Assembly (NCBI GenBank): GCA_035646635.1
Contig: DASRPA010000198.1
Location: 1 to 11,268, forward strand
DNA length: 11,268 nucleotides
Direction: 5' to 3'
Source of the DNA: JACDAL01 sp035646635
GTDB taxonomy: Bacteria > Actinomycetota > CADDZG01 > WHSQ01
The position numbers and the translations under genes were made by a program. Numbering within the stretch: the first letter of the stretch is position 1; every line of letters begins with the position of its first letter. The notes under the pieces were generated by a model, which was not told where the DNA came from, did no database searches, and saw only the letters and a list, made by a program, of their open reading frames with translations. This document shows, piece by piece, positions 1-7,126 of this stretch.

Positions 1-315
1 CCCCCCAACTCTGCCCCAACCACCCCACAGGTGGTCATGGGCACAAAGTTGCCTTCGGCTCGGCTCGACCTGATCTGTGCCCGGCGGATCACCCTCCGGA
101 GATGCGTTTGTGGTGTACATGAGTTCGCAAGGTGCGTACGATGGGGGTGAACGATTCTTGCTGTTATCTACTAGAACTGGTGCGAACGAAGCGAGCGATC
201 GAACTTGACACCGTACGAACACACTGGTGCTCACCCAGCTCGGGTGGGTTTTGAACGGTTGAATCACCGGCGGGGGACCGGCCTGCTGAAACGCATTCCT
301 TACCCCTGCCGTCCT

Positions 316-321
316 TAGGCT
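316..321 (+). promoter_or_regulatory. Candidate -10 element for the rny operon
   Basis: TAGGCT fits the actinobacterial TANNNT -10 pattern and lies 78 bp before the rny start, giving a predicted transcription start near 328. No good -35 is present 16-19 bp upstream, so the call rests on the -10 alone. The perfect TTGACA at 205-210 is too far away to pair with it. Confidence 0.2.
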
Positions 322-386
322 CTTAGCTCGTACCGCTCGCACCTGGGGAGCGCGTCCCGGGAGGGTCGGCGCGCCCCGGCTCATGA

Positions 387-392
387 AAGGAG
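387..392 (+). promoter_or_regulatory. Ribosome binding site of rny
   Basis: AAGGAG lies 6 nt before the ATG at 399. It is a strong Shine-Dalgarno sequence and fixes the start of rny. An overlapping alternative ATG at 383 opens a different, non-homologous frame. Confidence 0.85.
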
Positions 393-398
393 CGAGCG

Positions 399-1931
399 AT
401 GGACATCCTCATCGGTGTCGTCGTCGGGCTCCTCCTGGGTGCAGGCGGTGGCTACTTCTATCGCAAGGCGAGCGCCGAGAAGGCGTTCGGATCGGCCGAG
501 CTCCAGGCTCAGACGATCCTCGCCGGGGCACAGAAGGAAGCCGAGCATGCACGCCGGGAGGCGTTGGTTGAGGCGAAGGACGAGGTCTTTCGGATGCGCT
601 CGGAGGCGGACTCCGAGATCAAGCGGCAGAGATCCGACTTCGAGCAGAAAGAAGAGCGGCTGTCGCGCCGAGAGGGCAACCTCGACCATCGGGCCGACAC
701 ACTCGATCGCAAGGAAAACGCGATCGACAACAAGGAAGAGGAGCTCAAGGACCGTCACCACTCCCTCGAGGAGCTGCAGGAGAAGGCCCGCTCCGAGCTT
801 CAGCGGGTCGCCGCGATGACTCAGGAGGAGGCCCGCGGCCGGGTCATCGAGGATATCGAAGGGCAGGCCAAGCGGGACGCGATGGTGATCGTGAGAGACA
901 TCGAGGCGCAGGCGAGGGAAGAAGGGGACCGCCGGGCCCGCAAGATCATCGCGATCTGCATGCAGCGGATTGCCTCCGAGCTGACCAGCGAGGCGACGGT
1001 CACCACCGTGACCCTGCCCTCAGAGGACATGAAGGGGCGCATCATCGGGCGTGAGGGCCGCAATATCAGGGCCTTCGAGGCCGCCACCGGCACCAACATC
1101 ATCATCGACGACACCCCCGAGGCGGTGGTCCTGTCGTGCTTCGACCCCATCCGCCGGGAGATGGCCCGGCTTACCCTCGAAAAGCTGGTCGGGGACGGCA
1201 GGATTCAGCCTGCACGCATCGAGGAGATGCACGACAAGTCCAAAGTCGAGGTCGAGCGTGAGATCCGTGAGGGCGGCGAATGGGCCGTCCTCGAGACCGG
1301 GATCACAGACATGCACCCCGAGCTGGTGAGAGTCCTCGGCCGCCTGAAGTTCAGGACTTCCTATGGGCAGAATGTCCTGCGCCACGTGGTCGAGGCCTCG
1401 CACGTGGCGGGGATGATCGCCGCCGAGCTCGGCACCGACGTGGCGCTCGCCCGGCGGTGCACGCTTCTCCACGACATCGGCAAGGCCGTCACACATGAGG
1501 TCGAGGGCTCTCACGCACTCATCGGAGCGGAAATAGCGCGGCGACTGGGTGAGTCGGCCGAGGTCAATCACGCCATCGAGGCTCACCACAACGAGGTCGA
1601 GCAGCGCACGATCGAGGCGGTTATCACCCAGGTCGCCGATGCCATCTCCGGGGCTCGCCCCGGGGCGCGCCGGGAAACGCTCGAGACTTACGTGAAGCGA
1701 CTCGAACGCCTCGAGCAGATCGCCATGGAGTTCGAGGGCGTGGACAAGGTCTATGCCATGCAGGCCGGAAGAGAGGTGCGGGTCATGGTGAAGCCGGGCT
1801 CGGTAGACGACCTCCAGGCCGAGGTCATTGCTCGCGACATCGCCAAGAAGGTCCAGGAGGAGTTGCAGTATCCGGGCCAGATCCGAATCACGGTTATCCG
1901 CGAGCTGCGCTCGTCCGCGTACGCGAAGTAG
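399..1931 (+). CDS. rny: Ribonuclease Y, membrane-anchored endoribonuclease
   Basis: RNase Y is an endonuclease that starts mRNA decay from the membrane. The 510 residues show the full family layout: an N-terminal membrane anchor (about residues 3-20, rich in V, L and G), a long charged coiled coil (about 25-195, with many E, K and R), a KH RNA-binding domain with the GRIIGREGRNIRAFE core near 213-227, and an HD phosphohydrolase domain whose metal-binding pair is H358-D359 in LLHDIGKA, with later histidines in the EAHHNE segment near 394-399. Length is normal for the family (about 510-520) and nothing is missing. A strong AAGGAG site 6 nt upstream supports the ATG start. It is the first gene of the plus-strand series, 11 nt before miaB. 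Many Actinobacteria rely on RNase E/J instead, so RNase Y here hints at a deeper-branching lineage. Identification is very secure. Confidence 0.97.
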   Translation: MDILIGVVVGLLLGAGGGYFYRKASAEKAFGSAELQAQTILAGAQKEAEHARREALVEAKDEVFRMRSEADSEIKRQRSDFEQKEERLSRREGNLDHRADTLDRKENAIDNKEEELKDRHHSLEELQEKARSELQRVAAMTQEEARGRVIEDIEGQAKRDAMVIVRDIEAQAREEGDRRARKIIAICMQRIASELTSEATVTTVTLPSEDMKGRIIGREGRNIRAFEAATGTNIIIDDTPEAVVLSCFDPIRREMARLTLEKLVGDGRIQPARIEEMHDKSKVEVEREIREGGEWAVLETGITDMHPELVRVLGRLKFRTSYGQNVLRHVVEASHVAGMIAAELGTDVALARRCTLLHDIGKAVTHEVEGSHALIGAEIARRLGESAEVNHAIEAHHNEVEQRTIEAVITQVADAISGARPGARRETLETYVKRLERLEQIAMEFEGVDKVYAMQAGREVRVMVKPGSVDDLQAEVIARDIAKKVQEELQYPGQIRITVIRELRSSAYAK

Positions 1932-1934
1932 GCT
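1929..1934 (+). promoter_or_regulatory. Possible -10 of an internal leaderless promoter for miaB
   Basis: TAGGCT overlaps the TAG stop of rny and ends 8 nt before the miaB ATG, which has no Shine-Dalgarno sequence in front of it. That geometry suits a leaderless actinobacterial transcript. No clear -35 is seen, so it may equally be coincidence, with miaB read from the rny transcript. Confidence 0.25.
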
Positions 1935-1942
1935 CTAGACAC

Positions 1943-3328
1943 ATGGCTGCAATGAAGGACGACCTGGCCTCTGAACAGGCCACGTACTACATCCGTACAT
2001 TTGGCTGCCAGATGAACGAGCATGACTCCGAGCGCATGGCAGGGATGCTCGAGCGCGAGGGCTACGCGCGGGCGTCCAGCCCCGATGACGCCTCGGTGGT
2101 GCTGTTCAACACCTGCTGCATCCGGGAGAACGCGGACCAGCGCCTCTACGGCAACCTCGGCCACCTGAAATCCGTCAAGGACAGAAGGCCCGAGCTGCGG
2201 ATCGTGGTCGGAGGATGCCTCGCGCAGAAAGACAAAGAGCTAATCCAACGGCGCGCGCCGTACGTCGATGTCGTCCTCGGCACCCACAATCTTGCAAGCC
2301 TCCCGCGATTGTTGCGGGACTCGCAGGAGGAACCTTCATTCGAGATCCTCGAGCAGACCGAGGTGTTCCCGTCGGCGTTGCCGACTCGCCGCTTCTCACC
2401 GTGGCACGCGTGGGTGTCGATATCGATCGGTTGCAACAACTCGTGCACCTTCTGCATCGTTCCCGCGGTAAGAGGCAAAGAGATCTCCCGCCGTACTGGA
2501 GACATTGCGAGCGAGGTCGAAGCGCTGGTTGCAGACGGCGTCATCGAGGTGACGCTGTTGGGCCAGAACGTCAACTCGTACGGCCGCGATCTCGACGGCA
2601 CACCGTTGTTCGCAAAGCTCTTGCGCGTGCTGGACGGTATCGAAGGGCTCGAAAGAATTCGCTTCACGAGCCCTCATCCCAAGGACTTCAAAGCGGACAC
2701 GGTTGCGGCGATGGCCGAATGCGAACGCGTTTGTGAGCACATCCACCTGCCGCTGCAGTCGGGATCAGACTCGTGCCTGAGACGCATGAAGCGCGCCTAC
2801 ACACGTGCCAAATTTCTCGACAAGGTTGAGATGGTGCGGGCCGCCATCCCCGACGTCGCCATCACCACCGACATCATCGTGGGCTTTCCCGGCGAGACGG
2901 AGGCAGAGTTCCTAGACACGCTGTCGTTGGTCGCAAAAGCGCGCTTCGATCAGGCCTACACCTTCCAGTACTCGGCCCGTCCCATGACCGCGGCCGCCGA
3001 AATGCCGGGACACCTCCCCAAGGAGATCGTGCAGGAACGCTTCGAGCGGCTTGTGGCCCTGCAGGAGGAGATCTCGGAGGAGCGCAACGAACGCATGGTG
3101 GGCCGCATCGAGGAGGTCGTCGTCGAAGGACCCTCAAAGCGCGATCCCTCACAGAAAAACGGGCGCACTCGTACCAACAAGCTCGTGATCTTCACGGCCG
3201 AGGATATCCCCGAGGGGTCCCGCCGCAGCGTTCGGGTAACGGCAGCGCGGGCACACCACCTCAAGGGCGAGCTCGTCTCCCGCCCCCCTCTGCGCTTGCC
3301 CGTGCTCCAGGCCTCTGCGCGCGCGTGA
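1943..3328 (+). CDS. miaB: tRNA-2-methylthio-N6-dimethylallyladenosine37 synthase MiaB
   Basis: MiaB is a radical-SAM methylthiotransferase that adds a methylthio group to N6-isopentenyl-A37 in tRNAs reading UNN codons. The 461 residues show the N-terminal methylthiotransferase domain with three cluster-binding cysteines (C22 in FGCQMNEHDSERM, C58 in NTCC, C92 in GGCLAQ), the radical-SAM cluster motif GCNNSCTFC with C164, C168 and C171, and a C-terminal TRAM-like region (about 380-450). All cluster cysteines are present and length is normal. FGCQMNEHDSE and the NTC-IREN type of motif favour MiaB over the related MtaB and RimO. It starts 11 nt after rny; the ATG at 1943 has no visible Shine-Dalgarno sequence, and a second ATG at 1952 is possible. 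Its substrate is made by MiaA, encoded two genes downstream, so the two steps of one modification are kept together. Confidence 0.96.
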   Translation: MAAMKDDLASEQATYYIRTFGCQMNEHDSERMAGMLEREGYARASSPDDASVVLFNTCCIRENADQRLYGNLGHLKSVKDRRPELRIVVGGCLAQKDKELIQRRAPYVDVVLGTHNLASLPRLLRDSQEEPSFEILEQTEVFPSALPTRRFSPWHAWVSISIGCNNSCTFCIVPAVRGKEISRRTGDIASEVEALVADGVIEVTLLGQNVNSYGRDLDGTPLFAKLLRVLDGIEGLERIRFTSPHPKDFKADTVAAMAECERVCEHIHLPLQSGSDSCLRRMKRAYTRAKFLDKVEMVRAAIPDVAITTDIIVGFPGETEAEFLDTLSLVAKARFDQAYTFQYSARPMTAAAEMPGHLPKEIVQERFERLVALQEEISEERNERMVGRIEEVVVEGPSKRDPSQKNGRTRTNKLVIFTAEDIPEGSRRSVRVTAARAHHLKGELVSRPPLRLPVLQASARA

Positions 3329-3338
3329 GCGGGGGCCG

Positions 3339-4067
3339 GTGGCAGCCGCCATCGTGCCACACGCACCGCTGCTGGTAGGAGAGCTACATCCCGAGGGCTT
3401 CGAGGAGCCGTGTGGCACCGTGGTACGAGCCGTACGATCTCTTCCGTGGGGTGGAGCCGAAGCGGTGGCGGTGGTCTCTCCGCACGGCGCGGCGCCGGGG
3501 GTATATGCCAGAGTGGAGGGAACCTTGAGGGAGTTCGGACTTGCCATCGAGGGCGGTCGAGGGGGCGGCGAGGGGCTCGCGAAGGAGCTCGCTGCGGCGA
3601 CGGGTCTGCCTCTGCTGGAGAGCCCCTGCGACCACGGAGTGCTGGTCCCCGCTCTGCTCGGCTGCGCTCCGGGGCTCGAGCTGGTCGGCGTTTCATTGGG
3701 CGAAGGCTCGGGTCCCGAGAAGACGGGGGAGGCGGGCGCGACCACTCTCCTCGCTCGAGCACTCGAGAGCTTCGACGGGCGTGTGGGCCTCGCCGCCAGC
3801 GCTCATTCCGGGGCCGCACTGTCACCCTCTGCACCACTGACCGAGCTCGAGGGGGCCGTGGAGGCCGAGGCCGCCTGGGTTGCCGCCATGCGCTCGGATG
3901 TGGGCTCGTCTGAGGTGGAGACAAGCAGGCTCGCCCGCGTGGCGGGCTCGTGCGGGGCCGGCCCCCTGAGCGTGCTGGCTGCGCTCGGCCGGGGGCGGGC
4001 GGCGGTGTTCCACGCCTATGAGCGGCCGTTCGGCGTGGGCTACGTGGTGGCCTCGGTCCCCGGGTGA
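3339..4067 (+). CDS. MEMO/LigB-like (class III extradiol dioxygenase superfamily) protein, function unknown
   Basis: This 242-residue protein resembles the alanine-rich protein found next to miaA in many Actinobacteria (Rv2728c in M. tuberculosis), which is related to the class III extradiol dioxygenase catalytic subunit (LigB) and MEMO families. Supporting marks are IVPHAPLLVGELHP near the N-terminus (H8), a VSPHGA segment (H49), a CDHGVLVPALL segment (H99), ASAHSGAALSPSAP (H156) and the C-terminal ERPFGVGYVVA signature (about 228-238). H8 and H49 fit metal ligands of the superfamily. The SHR-type segment around H156 and the usual acidic residue before the CG of SCGAGPLSVL look altered, so catalysis is not assured. 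It starts at a GTG 10 nt after miaB, preceded by a G-rich stretch. Its place between miaB and miaA suggests a tie to tRNA modification, but no reaction is known to me. Confidence 0.75.
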   Translation: MAAAIVPHAPLLVGELHPEGFEEPCGTVVRAVRSLPWGGAEAVAVVSPHGAAPGVYARVEGTLREFGLAIEGGRGGGEGLAKELAAATGLPLLESPCDHGVLVPALLGCAPGLELVGVSLGEGSGPEKTGEAGATTLLARALESFDGRVGLAASAHSGAALSPSAPLTELEGAVEAEAAWVAAMRSDVGSSEVETSRLARVAGSCGAGPLSVLAALGRGRAAVFHAYERPFGVGYVVASVPG

Positions 4068-4080
4068 GCGAAGCTCCGGC

Positions 4081-4106
4081 CTCGGCAGCCCCCATTGCCT
4101 GCCGAG
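4081..4106 (+). other. Perfect stem-loop between the MEMO-like gene and miaA
   Basis: CTCGGCAG (4081-4088) pairs exactly with CTGCCGAG (4099-4106) around a 10-nt loop, beginning 13 nt after the stop codon of the preceding gene. There is no run of T after it, so it is not a classic intrinsic terminator. It could pause polymerase, attenuate, or protect the 3' end of the upstream message. Confidence 0.5.
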
Positions 4107-4146
4107 TGGCGGTCAGGTGCTCTATATGGTCATCTCCCCACCACTC

Positions 4147-4173
4147 GGCGTACGAGGCGTACGAGGCGTACGA
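4147..4173. repeat. Three exact 9-bp tandem repeats before miaA
   Basis: GGCGTACGA occurs three times head to tail at 4147-4155, 4156-4164 and 4165-4173, followed by GGGG. Each unit holds the palindrome CGTACG. The array ends 3 bp before the likely GTG start of miaA, and the AGG parts of the repeats supply the only Shine-Dalgarno-like sequence. Because the unit is 9 bp, copy-number changes would keep any upstream reading frame (VRG repeats if translation started at 4126). Confidence 0.9.
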
Positions 4174-4176
4174 GGG

Positions 4177-5091
4177 GTGAGCGGCGTCCCGGCCGTGGCC
4201 GCGCTGGTGGGGCCCACCGCGGTAGGAAAGAGCGAGGCGGGGGCCGCTCTGGCCGAGCGCCTTCATGCGGAGATCGTGTCGGTGGACTCGATGCAGGTCT
4301 ACCGGGGACTGGACGCCGGCACCGCGAAGCCCCCTCCCGGCCTGCGCGCGGCGGTCCCCCACCACCTCATCGACATCGTCGAGCCCTCGCACGCGCTGTC
4401 GGTGGCGGAGTTCCAGTCTCTGGCGCGTGCCGCGATCGCAGACATCTGGGAGCGAGGAAAGCTGCCTCTGCTGGTGGGTGGCTCCGGCCTCTACTTTCGA
4501 GCCGCGGTCGACGACCTCAGCTTCCCCCCTCGGTCCGATGAGGTCAGGCGGGAGCTCGAGACCGAGGCCGCGGCGGTTGGAAACAGCGTCATGCATCAAC
4601 GGCTGGCCGCGCTCGACCCGGCGGCGGCGGATCGCATCGAGAGCTCGAACTTGCGCCGAGTGGTGCGGGCGCTCGAGGTCATCGAGCTCACCGGCCGGCC
4701 CTTCTCCGGCGGCTACTCATGGGACGGGTATTCGAGTGTCTACCGCCTGGCGGTGGCGGGCCTCGAGCTCGATCGGGCTCGCCTGCGTGAGCTCATCTCG
4801 GCGCGCGTCGAAGGCATGCTCGATAGGGGGTTGATGGCGGAGGCGCAAGGGCTGGGGGCAAGTTTGTCGGTCACCGCTCGACAGGCGCTCGGCTACCGTC
4901 AGGTCCTCGAGGAGCCGGACGCGGCCCCCGATGAGTTGCGGGAGCGGATCGTCACCGCCACGGCTCGCTTCGCTCGGCGCCAGATGTCGTGGTTCAAAGC
5001 CGATCCGCGCGTGGTCTGGTTCGACGCCTCCTGCGAGCATCTCGTGGAAACGCTCACGGGTTACTTTCGCTCGCACCTGGGGTTACCTTAG
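4177..5091 (+). CDS. miaA: tRNA dimethylallyltransferase MiaA
   Basis: MiaA transfers a dimethylallyl group to N6 of A37 in tRNAs reading UNN codons, giving the substrate for MiaB. From the GTG at 4177 the protein has 304 residues: P-loop GPTAVGKS (12-19), VSVDSMQVYRGLDAGTAKP with the key aspartate D37, LVGGSGLYF near 97-105, RRVVRALEV, and a C-terminal QALGYRQV plus RRQMSWFKAD. Length and motif order are normal. Family members begin just before the P-loop, so I chose this GTG, with a GAGG 10 nt upstream. An in-frame ATG at 4126 would add 17 residues, including a VRG repeat coded by the tandem repeats, and cannot be excluded. It is followed 5 nt later by dapF. Identification is secure; the start is less so. 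Confidence 0.93.
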   Translation: MSGVPAVAALVGPTAVGKSEAGAALAERLHAEIVSVDSMQVYRGLDAGTAKPPPGLRAAVPHHLIDIVEPSHALSVAEFQSLARAAIADIWERGKLPLLVGGSGLYFRAAVDDLSFPPRSDEVRRELETEAAAVGNSVMHQRLAALDPAAADRIESSNLRRVVRALEVIELTGRPFSGGYSWDGYSSVYRLAVAGLELDRARLRELISARVEGMLDRGLMAEAQGLGASLSVTARQALGYRQVLEEPDAAPDELRERIVTATARFARRQMSWFKADPRVVWFDASCEHLVETLTGYFRSHLGLP

Positions 5092-5096
5092 GTGAC

Positions 5097-5969
5097 ATGG
5101 CTACCGCGAGACTCGAGTTTGCGAAGTATCAAGGGATCGGCAACGACTTCGTCATGCTTTCGGACCCCCATGACGAGCTGAAGCTGACGGCGGACTTGGC
5201 TGCGCAGCTATGCGACCGCCGCTTCGGCATCGGCGCAGACGGTGTCATACGAGTGGCGCCGGGGCGCGATGGCGCAGAGCTGTTCATGGACTATCTCAAC
5301 TCGGACGGCTCGACCGGCGAGATGTGCGGCAACGGCATTCGCTGTCTGGCGTTGTTTGCGCGCCACGAAGGCTTGTCGTCGTCCCAGCGAATGATGGTCG
5401 GCACCAGAGCCGGGGACAAGATCGTCGAGATCTCAGGCGAACACGTGCGTGTGGACATGGGGGCTCCAATATTCGAGCCCGGGCTCATACCGGTGAGATG
5501 GGACGGCGCGGACGCTCTTCAGATGAAGCTCGAGATGGACACGGACATCGTCACCGACGACGTCATCGAGTTGGCGTGCCTGTCGATGGGAAACCCTCAC
5601 GCGGTGTTGTTCACATCGAATGTGGAGGCTGTGCCGGTGCGCTCGCTGGGACCGTTGCTCGAACGCCATCCGGCCTTTCCCCAGGGGACCAACGTGTTGT
5701 TCGTCGATCCGAGCTCGTCTACAAAGATCCGTATGCGCGTGTGGGAGCGAGGCTCCGGCGAGACCCTTGCATGCGGCACCGGAGCTTGCGCGGCGGTGGT
5801 TGCAAGCCGGCTGCTGGCCGGTGCTCCGGAGAAGACCACCGTGGTCCTGCCCGGCGGCCGCCTTCACATCGAATGGGAGGGCAGCGTAGAGCGTGAACGC
5901 CCCGTGTTCATGACCGGCCCCGCACAGCGCAGCTTCGCCGGTGCAGTCGAGCTGGAGTCGATCGCGTGA
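5097..5969 (+). CDS. dapF: Diaminopimelate epimerase DapF
   Basis: DapF interconverts LL- and meso-diaminopimelate without a cofactor, the last epimerisation before lysine and peptidoglycan cross-link synthesis. The 290-residue protein has both catalytic cysteines in their motifs: C77 in NSDGSTGEMCGNGIRC and C226 in ERGSGETLACGTGACA, plus the N-terminal KYQGIGNDFVMLSD substrate loop. Length is slightly above the usual 270-280. The ATG at 5097 begins where the family begins; upstream in-frame codons back to 4989 overlap miaA and carry no homology. Its stop overlaps the GTG start of the next gene by 4 bp (GTGA), which suggests translational coupling with the aminotransferase that makes its substrate. 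Very secure. Confidence 0.96.
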   Translation: MATARLEFAKYQGIGNDFVMLSDPHDELKLTADLAAQLCDRRFGIGADGVIRVAPGRDGAELFMDYLNSDGSTGEMCGNGIRCLALFARHEGLSSSQRMMVGTRAGDKIVEISGEHVRVDMGAPIFEPGLIPVRWDGADALQMKLEMDTDIVTDDVIELACLSMGNPHAVLFTSNVEAVPVRSLGPLLERHPAFPQGTNVLFVDPSSSTKIRMRVWERGSGETLACGTGACAAVVASRLLAGAPEKTTVVLPGGRLHIEWEGSVERERPVFMTGPAQRSFAGAVELESIA

Positions 5970-7126
5970 GAACGGCCGCTCGCATCGACCGCCTGCCGCC
6001 CTATCTTTTCGCCGAGATAGACCGCAAGGTGGCCGAAGCCCGGGCGAAGGGCGCGGACATAATCTCGTTCGGAGTGGGCGACCCCGACCTGCCGACTCCG
6101 GATCATGTGGTGGAGGCATTGCGGGAAGCGGCCCTCGATCCTGCGACGCACCGATATCCGTCATACGTGGGGATGCCCGAGCTGAGATCTGCCATAGCGA
6201 GCTTCTATGAGCGCCGTTTCAAGGTTTCTCTCGATCCCGATAACGCCATCCAGCCGCTGGTAGGCATCAAGGAGGGCATCTTCCATCTCCCGGTTGCGTT
6301 CGTCGATCCGGGGCAGGTCGCACTGATACCCGATCCCGCCTATCCGGTATACGAGACCGGCACTCTGCTGGCCGGGGGCGTCCCCCACCTCGTCCCGTTG
6401 CGGGCCGAGAACGATTTTCTGCCCGATCTCGACTCGATTCCCAAAGACGTGCTCGAGAGAGCTTCGGTGCTGTGGCTCAATTTTCCGGGTAACCCGAGCG
6501 CGGCCACCGTGGAGCGGCCCTTCTTCGAGGACGCGGTTGCATTTTGCATGCGCCACGACCTGCTTCTTGCGCACGACGCCGCCTATGCGGAGATCACCTA
6601 CGACGGCTACGTCGCACCCAGCGTGCTGGAGGTAGAGGGGGCCGAGGAGTGCGCGGTCGAGTTCTACTCGCTTTCCAAGACCTACAACATGACGGGTTGG
6701 AGAATCGGGTGGGTTGCGGGCGCTCCCGTGGCTATCGAGGCCATCAAGAGGCTCAAGACCAACATCGACTCCGGCATCTTCGACGCCGTGCAACGCGCCG
6801 CGATCGCTGCTCTGGAGGGTCCCCAAGATCAACTTCGCAATACCGTCGAGCGCTACCGCGTTCGCCGAGATCTGTTGTGTGAGGGACTTTCTTCGATGGG
6901 GATCGAAGTGCCTCCGCCGCGCGGATCTATCTATCTGTGGGTTCCGGTGCCGAAGGGTCATTCGTCGGAGTCGTTTGCCACTTTCCTGCTGGAGGAGGCG
7001 GCCATAGTCGTCGCTCCCGGCAACGGATACGGGCCCTCCGGTGAGGGCTTTGTGCGGTTTTCTTTGACCGTACCGGACGACAGACTCGCCGAAGGCGTCG
7101 AACGCCTGCGCAGGGTGGTCGCCTGA
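5966..7126 (+). CDS. dapL: PLP-dependent aminotransferase, probable LL-diaminopimelate aminotransferase (DapL-like)
   Basis: This 386-residue fold-type I (class I/II) aminotransferase would convert tetrahydrodipicolinate to LL-diaminopimelate in one step, feeding DapF next door. The N-terminus RIDRLPPYLFAEIDRK and the segment IISFGVGDPDLPTP resemble the bacterial DapL group. The PLP lysine is K238 in SLSKTYNMTGWRIGW, the PLP-contacting asparagine segment is NFPGNPSAA (172-180), HDAAYAEITYDG (203-214) supplies the cofactor-binding D and Y, and the C-terminal FVRFSL supplies the substrate-carboxylate arginine. NFPGNPSAA departs from the common NPTG motif. It starts at a GTG overlapping the dapF stop by 4 bp. 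Related sequences are also annotated as aspartate or alanine aminotransferases, so the substrate rests on sequence resemblance plus the dapF context. Confidence 0.78.
   Translation: MRTAARIDRLPPYLFAEIDRKVAEARAKGADIISFGVGDPDLPTPDHVVEALREAALDPATHRYPSYVGMPELRSAIASFYERRFKVSLDPDNAIQPLVGIKEGIFHLPVAFVDPGQVALIPDPAYPVYETGTLLAGGVPHLVPLRAENDFLPDLDSIPKDVLERASVLWLNFPGNPSAATVERPFFEDAVAFCMRHDLLLAHDAAYAEITYDGYVAPSVLEVEGAEECAVEFYSLSKTYNMTGWRIGWVAGAPVAIEAIKRLKTNIDSGIFDAVQRAAIAALEGPQDQLRNTVERYRVRRDLLCEGLSSMGIEVPPPRGSIYLWVPVPKGHSSESFATFLLEEAAIVVAPGNGYGPSGEGFVRFSLTVPDDRLAEGVERLRRVVA

Larger units (their letters stand above)
1..398. other. Intergenic leader region upstream of rny, no gene recognised
   Basis: I find no convincing coding sequence here. 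The plus-strand frame open from base 1 to about 150 gives a composition unlike a protein and shows no recognisable family. The stretch holds a small perfect hairpin (ACCACC at 19-24, GGTGGT at 30-35, 5-nt loop), a cluster of six direct GAAC words between 149 and 256, a perfect TTGACA at 205-210 without a good -10 at normal spacing, a weak stem-loop (CACCC 232-236, GGGTG 242-246) followed by GG and four T, and a TANNNT-type hexamer TAGGCT at 316-321 that could be a -10. The rny promoter is likely in here, but I cannot place it firmly. In related Actinobacteria recA and recX lie further upstream. Confidence 0.6.

Noticed and set aside
1..150. End of an upstream gene in the first plus-strand frame
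   Set aside because: The frame is open to a TGA at 148-150, but the translation is Cys- and Arg-rich and unlike RecX or any protein I recognise.
232..252. Intrinsic terminator or T-box-like element before rny
   Set aside because: The stem is only 5 bp (CACCC/GGGTG), the T run is four bases after GG, and the T-box antiterminator core is not present.
1020..1589. 189-residue minus-strand frame inside rny
   Set aside because: It is antisense to the KH and HD domains of RNase Y, with no ribosome binding site and no recognisable domain.
2956..4599. 547-residue minus-strand open frame, the longest in the window
   Set aside because: It lies antisense to miaB, the MEMO-like gene and miaA, is dominated by R, P and A low-complexity sequence, and matches no family. 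It is a by-product of high GC.
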